Shown here: positions 40,101 to 47,791 of the stretch, piece by piece | Numbering within the stretch: position 1 is the first letter of the stretch | Layout of the letters: every line of letters starts with the position of its first letter | Origin: Dietzia lutea | Lineage (GTDB): Bacteria; Actinomycetota; Actinomycetes; Mycobacteriales; Mycobacteriaceae | Direction: 5' to 3' | DNA length: 64,000 nt | Assembly (NCBI RefSeq): GCF_003096075.1 | Contig: NZ_CP015449.1 | Span: 1,240,001-1,304,000, forward strand | The notes under the pieces: generated by a model | The model's input: only the letters and a program-made list of their open reading frames with translations | Databases searched by the model: none | What the model was told of the DNA's origin: nothing | Program-made: the position numbers and the translations under genes

Positions 40101-40996
40101 GCAAGGACGGCCCCGCGCCGGCCGCCCACCCGGCCGCGCTGGCGATCGCCCGGCAGAACGCCGAGGCCGACGCCGGCGGTACCGACGCCGCGGGCACGGC
40201 CACGACCGACCCTGTGGGCGCATCGCCGACCGAGGCCGACGACTCCCGCTCGGCCGGTCAGAAGGCCAGCGCCGACACCGGTTCGGCGGACCAGAAGGTC
40301 GCCGATGCCGCCGCACCCGTCGTGGTGACCGCCCCGCCGGCCGAGGCCGGTGCTGCCGAGGCCCGTGCTGACGAGGCCGACGCCCCGTCGGCGACGTCCG
40401 CGGCAGGGGCCGCGGCCGCGACCCCGGCGGCGGAGGCGACCTCCACTGCCGGCGAGACCGCTCCCGCGGCGGTCCCCGAGGCGAGTGAGGCGGACTCCTC
40501 CGACGCCGTGGGCGTCACCCGCCCCGCGCGGCGGCGTCGCGCGTCGCGGCGGGCGGCGAGCAACGCTCCCGCCCCGGAGACCGCCGCCGCGGACACCGCC
40601 GCGACCGAGGTCGTCGAGACACCGCAGGCCGAGTCCGAAGCGGTGGCCGAGGCCGACACGGTCGTGGACGAGGTCGAGTCCGCGACGTCGGGGGGCGGGG
40701 CCGCAGCCGGCGCGTCCACCGGCGCCACGGCCACCGACGCCGCGTCCGGCCAGCGGCCCCGGCGCCGGTCGACCCGTCGCGAGGCGGGTGCCGCCGCGGC
40801 GGACACCGCGGTGACCGGGAGCGCGGCCGGCGCCGCCACGGCGGCGTCTGCGGCTCCGGCGGCCTCGGGCGAACCCCCGGCCGAGGTCGAGGCCGCGCCG
40901 CTGGCGCAGGCGCCGACCGCCGTGGTCGCCGAGCCGCGCAAACGCCCCGCGAGGCGACGCGCGACCCGGTCGACGACGGCTCCCACGAGCGACTGA
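37145..40996 (+). CDS. rne: Ribonuclease E/G with large charged disordered regions
   Basis: 1283 residues. Residues 1-65 (RMRAHAAAKAVGMTSKEFLA, IGVEIKSAQSGV) resemble the IF2 N-terminal subdomain found at the start of actinobacterial RNase E. Residues 70-530 are low complexity: Ala/Lys-rich repeats, then acidic Asp/Ser tracts, with Arg clusters. The catalytic core (about 536-940) has an S1-type part (GNVYLGRVQNVLPSMEAAFVDIG), metal-binding Asp in VIDVNTGKYTG and IIDFIDM, and the zinc-link CEHCQGRG. The C-terminal 340 residues are again Ala/Glu-rich with RRRR-type tracts, likely for RNA and degradosome partners. The core lies in the middle, as in mycobacteria. GGAGGAG supports the GTG at 37145. 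Confidence 0.95.
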   Translation: MSDPNLTIDDLAALPERMRAHAAAKAVGMTSKEFLAAMAGIGVEIKSAQSGVTRDVLLTWFNSRSDAPAGDAAVGRVAPAAEQSATEQPADAAEATAAEAPAAEAPAKKAPARKAAAKKSAAKKSPAEKAPANEAPARKTAAEATGADVAPDEGETAGTGSARKASARKSPARKTTAEKTAEKATAAEKSAARTADETIPAEDTRSGAAGTGSGKADARNRPPLPEIAIVTGEVGAAEPGNRRRRSTATPSFSPLFLSPEDTAAATEKADSTAQSDSTAQSDSTSRADSTEQSESGDGGTRRRRRGRRGRGRGRGEGVDEQNGQDTASGPDAGTARSDDADSDDSDADDRSAATAPSGDSDVADASEDAGTTGRGTGRDRSDDAADRTADDAADRTADDADGQDDSGDDDGDESDDSSGAPSGSRRRRRRRRRGGGSGADDVQTSSDDPPHTEVHERDPRRRTGRGGQGSGTSPDEVQGITGSTRLEAKRQRRRDGREAGRRRQPILSEAEFLARREAVDRVMVVREKQRTDGKGLMTQVGVLEDKVLVEHFVTTESARSMVGNVYLGRVQNVLPSMEAAFVDIGRGRNGVLYAGEVNWEAAGLGGKARRIEQALKSGDMVLVQVTKDPVGQKGARLSTQISLAGRFLVYVPDGNSTGISRKLPDTERRRLKGILKEVVPEGSGVIIRTAAEGVSAEEIGRDVERLAAQWTEISEAAAKRTDSGSGTPVALYEEPDLLVKVVRDLFNEDFSKLVIQGETSWNTVHGYVSRVAPEMVERLERHDNPDVDVFATHRVDEQLAKALDRKVWLPSGGSLVIDRTEAMTVIDVNTGKYTGSGGNLEETVTKNNLEAAEEIVRQLRLRDVGGMVIIDFIDMVLEANRDLVLRRLTEALGRDRTRHQVSEVTSLGLVQLTRKKLGTGLVEAFSTPCEHCQGRGLIVHADPLHTESHNADEPGAKRGRRRGGNGNGNGKGSGESDSGAPKQAPRKDGPAPAAHPAALAIARQNAEADAGGTDAAGTATTDPVGASPTEADDSRSAGQKASADTGSADQKVADAAAPVVVTAPPAEAGAAEARADEADAPSATSAAGAAAATPAAEATSTAGETAPAAVPEASEADSSDAVGVTRPARRRRASRRAASNAPAPETAAADTAATEVVETPQAESEAVAEADTVVDEVESATSGGGAAAGASTGATATDAASGQRPRRRSTRREAGAAAADTAVTGSAAGAATAASAAPAASGEPPAEVEAAPLAQAPTAVVAEPRKRPARRRATRSTTAPTSD
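38288..38344. repeat. 24-bp tandem repeat inside rne
   Basis: The unit GACGACGCCGCGGACCGGACGGCC occurs twice exactly and a third time for nine bases, encoding repeats of DDAADRTA in the acidic disordered part of RNase E. Because the unit is a multiple of three, copy number can vary without breaking the frame. Confidence 0.9.
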
Positions 40997-41030
40997 GAGG
41001 CCGGGCCGCGGGTCCGGCGGCGCGGTCGGT

Positions 41031-41238
41031 TTGACCTGCTGCGCCGCCGGACCGTAACCTTGACAGGTCGCTCGTCGCGGCGCTATGTCGCCGCGCGAGG
41101 AGTCGCGGGCCCGGTCCACACGGACCGGCGTGGCCGACGACCTCCGACCGGCGCGAGCCGGCGAGCATGAGAGAACACCGCACACCAGGTGCGGTCGCCC
41201 CGGCGGCCGCACACCCGAGAAGCAAGGGGAAGCCCTCG
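41031..41238 (+). promoter_or_regulatory. rplU-rpmA promoter and structured leader
   Basis: TTGACC (41031-41036) and TAACCT (41055-41060) are separated by 18 bases, the clearest sigma-A-like promoter in the window. The message would have a leader of about 170 nt containing stems such as CCGGTCC/GGACCGG near 41112-41130 and CCGCAC/GTGCGG near 41180-41196. Leaders of L21 operons can bind ribosomal protein for autoregulation in other bacteria; no known motif is recognised here. Confidence 0.65.
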
Positions 41239-41544
41239 ATGTACGCGATCGTCAAGACCGGCGGCAAGCAGTACAAGGTCGCCGAAGGGGACCAGGTCAA
41301 GGTCGAGAAGATCGAGGGCGAGGCCGGAACCTCCGTGTCGCTGTCCCCGATCCTCGTGGTGGACGGCTCGGCCGTCACCTCCGACGCCGACGCCCTGTCG
41401 AAGGTCACCGTCTCCGGCGAGATCGTCGAGCAGACCAAGGGCCCGAAGATCCGGATCCACAAGTTCAAGAACAAGACCGGGTACCACAAGCGTCAGGGCC
41501 ACCGTCAGAAGCTGACGGTCGTCAAGATCACCGGTATCAAGTAA
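41239..41544 (+). CDS. rplU: 50S ribosomal protein L21
   Basis: 101 residues, normal length. It starts [17 protein letters not shown] and ends [15 protein letters not shown], both diagnostic. It binds 23S rRNA in the large subunit. AAGGGGA about nine bases upstream supports the ATG at 41239; the upstream frame from 41167 is in the leader. rpmA follows after 69 bases in the conserved rplU-rpmA-obg order. Confidence 0.98.
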   Translation: MYAIVKTGGKQYKVAEGDQVKVEKIEGEAGTSVSLSPILVVDGSAVTSDADALSKVTVSGEIVEQTKGPKIRIHKFKNKTGYHKRQGHRQKLTVVKITGIK

Positions 41545-41613
41545 TCCGTCACCGGCCGGCAAGGCCACCAGCTCAGCGCCCTCGGGCGTGCTCCCTGAAG
41601 GAGGGACTCGGAC

Positions 41614-41877
41614 ATGGCAAGCAAGAAGGGCGCGTCCAGCACCCGTAACGGTCGTGACTCCAACGCGCAGCGTCTCGGCGTCAAGCGCTTCGGTGGCCAG
41701 GAGGTCAACGCAGGCGAGATCCTGGTGCGCCAGCGCGGCACCAAGTTCCACCCGGGCGTGAACGTCGGCCGCGGCGGCGACGACACCCTGTTCGCCCTCT
41801 CCGCCGGTGCGGTGGAGTTCGGCACCAAGCGCGGCCGCAAGACCGTGAACATCGTGTCGGCCGGCGCCGAGGCCTGA
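41614..41877 (+). CDS. rpmA: 50S ribosomal protein L27
   Basis: 87 residues. Starts [28 protein letters not shown] without the cleavable N-terminal extension seen in Firmicutes; the N-terminal tail reaches the peptidyl transferase centre. GAAGGAGG upstream is a strong ribosome binding site. A nested hairpin follows before obg. Confidence 0.98.
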   Translation: MASKKGASSTRNGRDSNAQRLGVKRFGGQEVNAGEILVRQRGTKFHPGVNVGRGGDDTLFALSAGAVEFGTKRGRKTVNIVSAGAEA

Positions 41878-41911
41878 GCCTCCTAGCCGACCGAACCACA
41901 CGTGAATCGCC

Positions 41912-41958
41912 CTCGGGGGCCGGGCGGGGTCTGATCGACCCCACACCCGGCCCCCGAG
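41912..41958 (+). terminator. Nested hairpin between rpmA and obg
   Basis: CTCGGGGGCCGGG (41912-41924) pairs perfectly with 41946-41958, enclosing a second stem GGGGTC/GACCCC (41926-41941). It is a strong terminator or attenuator that would give more ribosomal protein message than obg message. A short TATTT follows. Confidence 0.8.
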
Positions 41959-42016
41959 AGTATTTGCGCCAGCCCCACCAATCCACCGTCGTCCGTCACC
42001 AGGAGGAGTCCCCACC

Positions 42017-43477
42017 ATGTCGAGATTCGTCGACCGCGTCGTCCTCCACCTCGCGGCGGGGGACGGCGGCCGCGGCTGCACGTCCGTGCATCGCGAGAAG
42101 TTCAAGCCGCTCGGCGGGCCCGACGGCGGCAACGGCGGTAACGGCGGTGACGTCGTGCTCGTCGTGGACCCGCAGGTCCACACCCTGCTCGACTTCCACT
42201 TCCGGCCCCACGCCCGCGCCGGCAAGGGCCAGCCCGGTATGGGTGCCAACCGCAACGGCGCCCAGGGCGCCGACCTCGTGCTCCCGGTCCCGCCCGGCAC
42301 CGTCGTGCTCGACGAGAACGGTGAGGTCCTCGCGGACCTCGTCGGCACCGGCACCCGGTTCGTCGCCGCCGAGGGAGGCAAGGGCGGTCTCGGCAACGCG
42401 GCCCTGGCGTCCCGCGCCCGGAAGGCGCCCGGCTTCGCCCTGCTGGGCGAGCCCGGCGAGGTCCGCGACGTCACGCTCGAGCTCAAGTCGATGGCCGACG
42501 TCGGGCTCGTGGGCTTCCCGTCCGCCGGCAAGTCCTCCCTCGTCTCGGTGCTCTCCGCGGCCAAGCCCAAGATCGCCGACTACCCGTTCACGACCCTGGT
42601 GCCCAACCTCGGGGTGGTCTCGGTCGGCGACGACACCTTCACGATCGCCGATGTCCCCGGCCTCATCCCCGGCGCCAGCGAGGGCCGCGGGCTCGGCCTG
42701 GACTTCCTGCGCCACATCGAGCGCACCGCCGTCCTGGCCCACGTCGTCGACTGCGCCAACCTCGAGTCCGACCGCGACCCGGTCTCCGACGTGGACGCCC
42801 TCGAGGCGGAGCTCGCGGCGTACCGATCCGAGCTCTCCGACGCCGGGATCGGCGACCTGTCCGACCGGCCGCGCGTGGTGGTGCTCAACAAGATCGACGT
42901 ACCCGACGCCGCCGACATGGCCGAGATGGTCCGCGAGCAGTTCGAGGCCCGGGGGTGGCCCGTGTACGCCATCTCCGCGGTCGCCCACAAGGGACTCGAC
43001 GAGCTGCGCTTCGGGCTCTACGAGCTGGTGAAGGCGCACCGGAAGGCCAACCCGCCCGCCGCGCCCGAGCGCATCGTCATCCGGCCCAGGGCCGTGGACG
43101 CCGGCGAGTTCGACGTCCACCCCGACCCCGCCTCGCCCGGCGACTTCGTCGTCACCGGCGTCAAGCCCGAGCGCTGGATCCGTCAGACCGACTTCGAGAA
43201 CGACGAGGCCGTGGGCTTCCTCGCCGACCGCCTCGCCCGGATCGGCGTGGAGGACGCGCTCATCAAGGCCGGCGCCGAGGAGGGCTGCACGGTCACGATC
43301 GGCGACGTCTCGTTCGAGTGGGAGCCGCAGACCCCGGCCGGCGTCGACCTCATGCGCACCGGCCGCGGCACGGACATCCGACTCGAGTCCGACGAGCGCG
43401 TGGGCGCCACCGAGCGTAAGTACCGCAAGCGCGTGCGCCGCGGCCTCATCGACCCGGACGAGGAGATCCTGGAGTGA
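42017..43477 (+). CDS. obg: GTPase Obg (CgtA)
   Basis: 486 residues. The glycine-rich Obg fold ([40 protein letters not shown]) is followed by the G domain with [14 protein letters not shown] (G1), [10 protein letters not shown] (G3) and LNKIDV (G4). A C-terminal OCT domain follows ([38 protein letters not shown]), as in actinobacteria. It acts in 50S maturation and stress control. GGAGGAG upstream supports the ATG at 42017; proB overlaps by GTGA. Confidence 0.97.
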   Translation: MSRFVDRVVLHLAAGDGGRGCTSVHREKFKPLGGPDGGNGGNGGDVVLVVDPQVHTLLDFHFRPHARAGKGQPGMGANRNGAQGADLVLPVPPGTVVLDENGEVLADLVGTGTRFVAAEGGKGGLGNAALASRARKAPGFALLGEPGEVRDVTLELKSMADVGLVGFPSAGKSSLVSVLSAAKPKIADYPFTTLVPNLGVVSVGDDTFTIADVPGLIPGASEGRGLGLDFLRHIERTAVLAHVVDCANLESDRDPVSDVDALEAELAAYRSELSDAGIGDLSDRPRVVVLNKIDVPDAADMAEMVREQFEARGWPVYAISAVAHKGLDELRFGLYELVKAHRKANPPAAPERIVIRPRAVDAGEFDVHPDPASPGDFVVTGVKPERWIRQTDFENDEAVGFLADRLARIGVEDALIKAGAEEGCTVTIGDVSFEWEPQTPAGVDLMRTGRGTDIRLESDERVGATERKYRKRVRRGLIDPDEEILE

Positions 43478-44589
43478 CCACCGAGCGGGAGCTGCGCCGT
43501 CGCATCGGCACGGCCCGCCGCGTGGTGGTCAAGATCGGCTCGTCCGCGATCACCAGCTTCCACGGCGGGATCCGGCGCGACGAGCTGGACACCCTCGCGG
43601 ACGTCTGCCAGACGCGGATGACCGGCGGGTCGGACGTGTTCGTGGTGTCCTCGGGTGCGATCGGCGCCGGGATGGCCCCGTTGGGCATGACCACCCGGCC
43701 CGCGACGCTGTCCGCCAAGCAGGCCGCCGCGAGCGTCGGGCAGCTCGAACTGGCGCGCGCATGGGGTGACTCGTTCGCCCGCTACGACCGGGTGGTGGGG
43801 CAGGTCCTGCTCACCGCCGCCGACATCGGCCGCCGGGACAGTGCGGCCAACGCGCAGCGCACCCTGGACCGCCTGCGCACCCTGCGGGCGGTGCCGGTGA
43901 TCAACGAGAACGACACCGTGGCGACCAACGAGATCCGCTTCGGCGACAACGACCGGCTGGCGGCCCTGGTCGCCCACCTCATCAGCGCCGACGCGCTCAT
44001 CCTGCTCTCGGACGTCGACGCCCTCTACGACTCGGACCCCCGCAAGGGCGACGCGACCGCGGTGACCATGGTCGGCGGCGAGGGAGACCTCGACGGCGTG
44101 GTGGCCGGCGCCGGGGGAGCGCTCGGTACCGGCGGTATGGCCTCCAAGCTCGCGGCGGCCCGCCTGGCCGCCGACGCGGGGATCCCGGTCCTGCTCACCT
44201 CCGCGGAGCGGGCAGCCGAGGCGCTCGCCGCCGAGCCGACCGTCGGGACGGTCTTCGCGGCCCGCCCCGAGCGGATGACCGCCCGCCGCTTCTGGGTCCG
44301 CCACGCCGCCGACGCGCGCGGCGCGGTGCTTCTCGACGACGGCGCCGTGCGCGCGGTGACGGGTTCGCGTCGGTCGCTGCTACTCGCCGGGGTCACCGGC
44401 GTCGACGGGCTGTTCCACTTCGGCGACGTCATCGAGCTCCACGACTCGGGCGGGCGGGTCGTGGCCCGGGGCATCGCCCAGTACGACTCGATCGAGGTCC
44501 GTTCCCGGCTCGCCGAGCGGCAGTCGGGGACGGGCGCCGCCGGCCAGGGCCGCCCGCTGGTGCACGCGGACGATCTCGTCGCCGTCTGA
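43474..44589 (+). CDS. proB: Glutamate 5-kinase
   Basis: 371 residues. First step of proline synthesis, phosphorylating glutamate. The amino acid kinase domain shows [38 protein letters not shown] and [12 protein letters not shown]; a C-terminal PUA domain begins around residue 280 ([15 protein letters not shown]). The GTG start overlaps the obg stop by GTGA. The partner proA lies 15 kb downstream, not adjacent, as in mycobacteria where other genes also separate them. Confidence 0.97.
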   Translation: MTTERELRRRIGTARRVVVKIGSSAITSFHGGIRRDELDTLADVCQTRMTGGSDVFVVSSGAIGAGMAPLGMTTRPATLSAKQAAASVGQLELARAWGDSFARYDRVVGQVLLTAADIGRRDSAANAQRTLDRLRTLRAVPVINENDTVATNEIRFGDNDRLAALVAHLISADALILLSDVDALYDSDPRKGDATAVTMVGGEGDLDGVVAGAGGALGTGGMASKLAAARLAADAGIPVLLTSAERAAEALAAEPTVGTVFAARPERMTARRFWVRHAADARGAVLLDDGAVRAVTGSRRSLLLAGVTGVDGLFHFGDVIELHDSGGRVVARGIAQYDSIEVRSRLAERQSGTGAAGQGRPLVHADDLVAV

Positions 44590-44601
44590 CCGGCGCGGGG
44601 A

Positions 44602-45225
44602 TCAGCCCCCGTTGACCGTGCCCTCGGTGTGGACGGGTGTGACGGTCCCCGCCTCGAGGTTGTAGATCGCGCCGACGATCGCGGTGCGGCCCTCGGTGAT
44701 CGCGCGGTCGACGGCCGCCGACTTCTCGCGGATCGCGGTGACCGTCTGCCGGACGTTCTCGATCACCACGTCGTCGTACCCGGCGTCCGGGTCGCGCCGA
44801 GCCTCGAACACGGCCGGGGCGATGCGCTCCACGACGTCGCGCAGGTAGCCCGACGGGGTGGAGTGGGAGTCGATCGCGGTGATGGTGGCGCCGACCGCGC
44901 CGCACGAGGTGTGCCCCAGCACGAGGGTGAGCGGGATGCCGAGGACGTCGACGCCGAACTCGATCGAGCCGAGCACGGACGGGTCGACGATGTGGCCGGC
45001 GTTGCGGACGACGAACAGGTCGCCCAGCCCCTGGTCGAACACGACCTCGGCGGGCACGCGCGAGTCGGCGCAGCCGAAGACGAGGCCGAAGGGGTGCTGC
45101 TCGCCGGTGAGTTCGGCGCGGCGGGCGGGGTCCTGGTGGGCGTGCAGGTTGGCGCCGTCGACGTAGCGACGGTTGCCGGTGAGGAGTCGGTCCAGCGCGG
45201 CGGCGGGGCTCAGATCTGTGCTCAT
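44602..45225 (-). CDS. Beta-carbonic anhydrase
   Basis: 207 residues. Zinc enzyme interconverting CO2 and bicarbonate. Ligands are in GCADSRVP (Cys and the Asp-Arg dyad) and GHTSCGAVG (His and Cys), the classical Cys-His-Cys set of beta carbonic anhydrases. The ATG at 45225 lies six bases after CACACT, a possible leaderless -10; an upstream frame to 45267 is not conserved. It ends 12 bases from the convergent proB gene. Confidence 0.95.
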   Translation of the reverse strand: MSTDLSPAAALDRLLTGNRRYVDGANLHAHQDPARRAELTGEQHPFGLVFGCADSRVPAEVVFDQGLGDLFVVRNAGHIVDPSVLGSIEFGVDVLGIPLTLVLGHTSCGAVGATITAIDSHSTPSGYLRDVVERIAPAVFEARRDPDAGYDDVVIENVRQTVTAIREKSAAVDRAITEGRTAIVGAIYNLEAGTVTPVHTEGTVNGG

Positions 45226-45309
45226 GGTCCCAGTGTGCGCCTGTGGCGGCCCGCACAGCGACCGCACCCCGGGGGGCCGGGCCGCGCGGTGCTCGCCGCC
45301 GGCCGCGGT

Positions 45310-46197
45310 CTACGTGCCCAGCGCTCGGTCGACTCTGGTGAGGACCTCGACGCAGTCGCCGTCGATCGTGAGGGTGGCCTCGTCGTGCGCGCGGGTGCGG
45401 CCGCGGTTGATCACCGCGACGGGCGTGCCTGTGGTCACCGCGCGTCGCACGAACCGGTAGCCGGAGCGCACCGTGAGTGACGAGCCGACGACGACGACGA
45501 GGTCCGACCCGTCCACCAGGGCGTTGGCCTCCTGCACGCGGTGCGCGGGGACGTTCTCGCCGAAGTAGACGATGTCGGGCTTGAGCACTCCGGAGCAACG
45601 CGGGCAGTCCACCATGTGGAAGTCGGCGGTGTCCTCCAGGACGGCGTCGGCGTCCGGGGCGACTTCGATCGCGCCGCGGGTCGCGACGCGTTCGGCGAAG
45701 CCGGGGTTGAGACGGTCCAGCTGCTCGTGCAGGGCCCACCGGCTCTGGCGGAGCCCGCAGGCGAGGCACGTGACCACCGCGTAGGTGCCGTGCAGGTCGA
45801 CGAGTCGGCGGCTGCCGGCCTTGAGGTGGAGCAGGTCCACGTTCTGCGTGATGACGCCCGTGAGGGTGCCGCGCCGCTCCCACTCGGCGAGCAGCAGGTG
45901 CGCGGCGTTGGGGCGGGCGGCCTCCATGTGCCGCCACCCCAGGTGGTTGCGGGCCCAGTAGTGACGGCGGAACGCGGGGTCGCCGACGAACTGCTGGTAG
46001 GTCATGGGGGTGCGGCCCGGCGAGTCGGGCCCGCGGTAGTCGGGGATGCCCGAGGGCGTGGAGATGCCCGCGCCGGTGAGGAAGACGGTGCGGCGGCCGC
46101 GCATGAGGTCCGCGAGGGCGTCGGCGCGCTCGGGCAGGTCGGCGTCCGGCCGGGTGCGCTCGGCCGGTGTCCAGGCGGTGTCGCGGACGCGGACCAT
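45310..46197 (-). CDS. Sir2-family NAD-dependent protein deacylase (class II-like)
   Basis: 295 residues. Sirtuin with GAGISTPSGIPDYRG (NAD binding), ITQNVDLLH, catalytic His in DLHGT, two CxxC pairs for structural zinc (CLAC, CPRC) and VVVGSSLTV. The sequence RTPMTYQQF and HYWARNHLGWRHM resemble SIRT4-like class II enzymes rather than CobB. The substrate is unknown. Its ATG directly follows the TAG of the upstream metallo-hydrolase gene (no spacer), so the two are surely one operon. Confidence 0.93.
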   Translation of the reverse strand: MVRVRDTAWTPAERTRPDADLPERADALADLMRGRRTVFLTGAGISTPSGIPDYRGPDSPGRTPMTYQQFVGDPAFRRHYWARNHLGWRHMEAARPNAAHLLLAEWERRGTLTGVITQNVDLLHLKAGSRRLVDLHGTYAVVTCLACGLRQSRWALHEQLDRLNPGFAERVATRGAIEVAPDADAVLEDTADFHMVDCPRCSGVLKPDIVYFGENVPAHRVQEANALVDGSDLVVVVGSSLTVRSGYRFVRRAVTTGTPVAVINRGRTRAHDEATLTIDGDCVEVLTRVDRALGT

Positions 46198-46995
46198 CTA
46201 CAGGCCCCCGGGTCCCGAGGGGTCGTGCGCGCACACCACGTCCAGCGAGTCGCCGCGGCGAGCGGCCAACTCGGCGAGTCGGGCGTGGGTCACCGCGACC
46301 GCGGCCGGCTCCAGGGCCATGACGCGTTCCATGGCCGGGACCCACGCCGGCACCCGGCCCGTGGAGCCGAGCTGGCCCCGGTGGTAGAAGGCATCACCGG
46401 CGTGGAGGACGTCCTTGTCGTCGTCGCCGTCCCCACCCGCGGCCGGGACGCCACCGCGACCCGGTACGAACACCCCCGCGTGCCCGACGGTGTGCCCCGG
46501 CAGGTCCACGAGCAGCATCCCCTCGGCGACATGGCCCAGGGGGCGCACCCTGAAGCCCTCCCACCGGTCCGCGCCGAACGAGTACTCGGTGAAGCGCGGC
46601 CCGTGCGCCCACTGGCGGCGGCGGTAACGCCGACGCTCCAGGAAGCGCGGCGTGCGCACCGCCCACGTGAGGGCCTGCGCCGAGACGTGCACCTGCGCGT
46701 CGGGGAAGTCGGCGAGGCCGCCGATGTGGTCGAGGTCCAGGTGGGTGAGGACGATGTGCCGCACGTCCCGCGGATCCAGCCCCAGGGCCTCGATGCGACG
46801 GACCGCCGTCTCGCGCTCGCGCAGCGCGGGGCGCAGGACGTGGCGCGCGGCGCCGAGGCGGCCGGCGGGGTCGGCGATGTCCGCCAGCCCGATCCCCGAA
46901 TCCACCAGCACGAGGCCGCCCGGCGCCTCGAGCAGCAGTACGCGCGTGGGGGCCAGGCCCGCGAACGTCCCGCAGTTCATCTGGTGGATCCGCAT
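46198..46995 (-). CDS. Metallo-beta-lactamase-fold hydrolase
   Basis: 265 residues. The zinc motif is LTHLDLDHIGG (HxHxDH variant with Leu in the first gap), with further ligands His in LPGHTVGHAG and Asp in LHAGDAFYH and a final His in VTHARL. Family members include lactonases and thioesterases; no substrate is deducible. The first gene of a pair with the sirtuin. ATG 46995 is seven bases after a TACCGT -10 box that appears to be shared, on the other strand, with the ATPase gene. Confidence 0.9.
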   Translation of the reverse strand: MRIHQMNCGTFAGLAPTRVLLLEAPGGLVLVDSGIGLADIADPAGRLGAARHVLRPALRERETAVRRIEALGLDPRDVRHIVLTHLDLDHIGGLADFPDAQVHVSAQALTWAVRTPRFLERRRYRRRQWAHGPRFTEYSFGADRWEGFRVRPLGHVAEGMLLVDLPGHTVGHAGVFVPGRGGVPAAGGDGDDDKDVLHAGDAFYHRGQLGSTGRVPAWVPAMERVMALEPAAVAVTHARLAELAARRGDSLDVVCAHDPSGPGGL

Positions 46996-47018
46996 GAGGG
47001 CAACGGTACCGTGGCCGG
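46996..47018. promoter_or_regulatory. 23-bp divergent promoter with one shared palindromic -10
   Basis: The palindrome ACGGTACCGT (47003-47012) provides TACCGT on both strands. On the plus strand TACCGT is followed by six bases and the GTG at 47019; on the minus strand TACCGT is followed by seven bases and the ATG at 46995. Neither gene has room for a Shine-Dalgarno. Both genes would be leaderless and the two -10 elements overlap almost completely. Confidence 0.6.
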
Positions 47019-47774
47019 GTGAGCCGAGACCGTGTCCTGGACCCCCGCCCGGTCGTCCGGGTGACGGCCGCGCCCGACCCCGACCTCCCCTGGCCGGCGG
47101 ACCAGTGGCCGTACTCGATCCCGGCGGTCGCGCAGCTGCTCCGCGAGGGGCTCGAGCTGGACGACCTCACCGTGCTGGTCGGCGAGAACGGCGCCGGCAA
47201 GTCGACGATCGTCGAGGCCGTCGCCATGGCCTTCGGTCTCGGCGCCGAGGGCGGGTCCGTCAACGGCCGGGACGTCACGTGGAGGTCGGAGTCATCCTTG
47301 AACTCGGACCTGCGCCTGGTCCGCGGAGGAGCCGCGTCCCGGTGGGGCTACTTCCTGCGCGCCGAGACCATGCACGGCATGTTCACCTACCTGCAGTCCT
47401 CGCAGGCGGATCAGACCTCAGGACCCGCGGAGTACTTCCACTCGCGCAGTCACGGCGAAGCGTTCTGGGACATCCTCACCACCTCCCGGTTCGACGGCGG
47501 CGGGTTGTTCGTCCTGGACGAACCGGAGGCGGGCCTGTCGTTCGACGCGCAGCTCCGGCTGGTGGCGTTGCTGCTCGAGCTGGCCGACCGGCGCGGTGCG
47601 CAGGTGCTCATGGCGACCCACTCGCCGATCCTCGCCTCGGTCCCCGGCGCCGCGGTGTACGAGCTCTCCGACGAGGGGATGCACCGGGCGCGGTGGGAGG
47701 ACCTCGCGATGGTGGACCACTACCGTCGCTACCTCGACGCACCCGAGCGATACCTGCGCCACCTCCTGGAGTGA
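47019..47774 (+). CDS. AAA-family (ABC/RecF-like) ATPase
   Basis: 251 residues. ABC-type ATPase head without a long coiled coil: Walker A VGENGAGKST at about residue 54, signature-like HSRSHGE, Walker B GLFVLDEPEAGLS and H-loop MATHSPILAS. Such small stand-alone ATPases are common in bacteria and poorly characterised. It probably acts alone, as no nuclease or toxin partner is adjacent on its strand; the next gene is an FAD dehydrogenase 17 bases on. The GTG start lies six bases after the shared -10. Confidence 0.85.
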   Translation: MSRDRVLDPRPVVRVTAAPDPDLPWPADQWPYSIPAVAQLLREGLELDDLTVLVGENGAGKSTIVEAVAMAFGLGAEGGSVNGRDVTWRSESSLNSDLRLVRGGAASRWGYFLRAETMHGMFTYLQSSQADQTSGPAEYFHSRSHGEAFWDILTTSRFDGGGLFVLDEPEAGLSFDAQLRLVALLLELADRRGAQVLMATHSPILASVPGAAVYELSDEGMHRARWEDLAMVDHYRRYLDAPERYLRHLLE

Positions 47775-47791
47775 CCGGGCACACTGGACCC

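Noticed and set aside
45310-47774. Sir2 protein, metallo-hydrolase and AAA ATPase side by side as a possible antiphage system
   Set aside because: The sirtuin looks like a normal class II deacylase without fused effector domain, the ATPase is on the opposite strand without nuclease partner, and the surroundings are housekeeping. Nothing matches a known defence layout.
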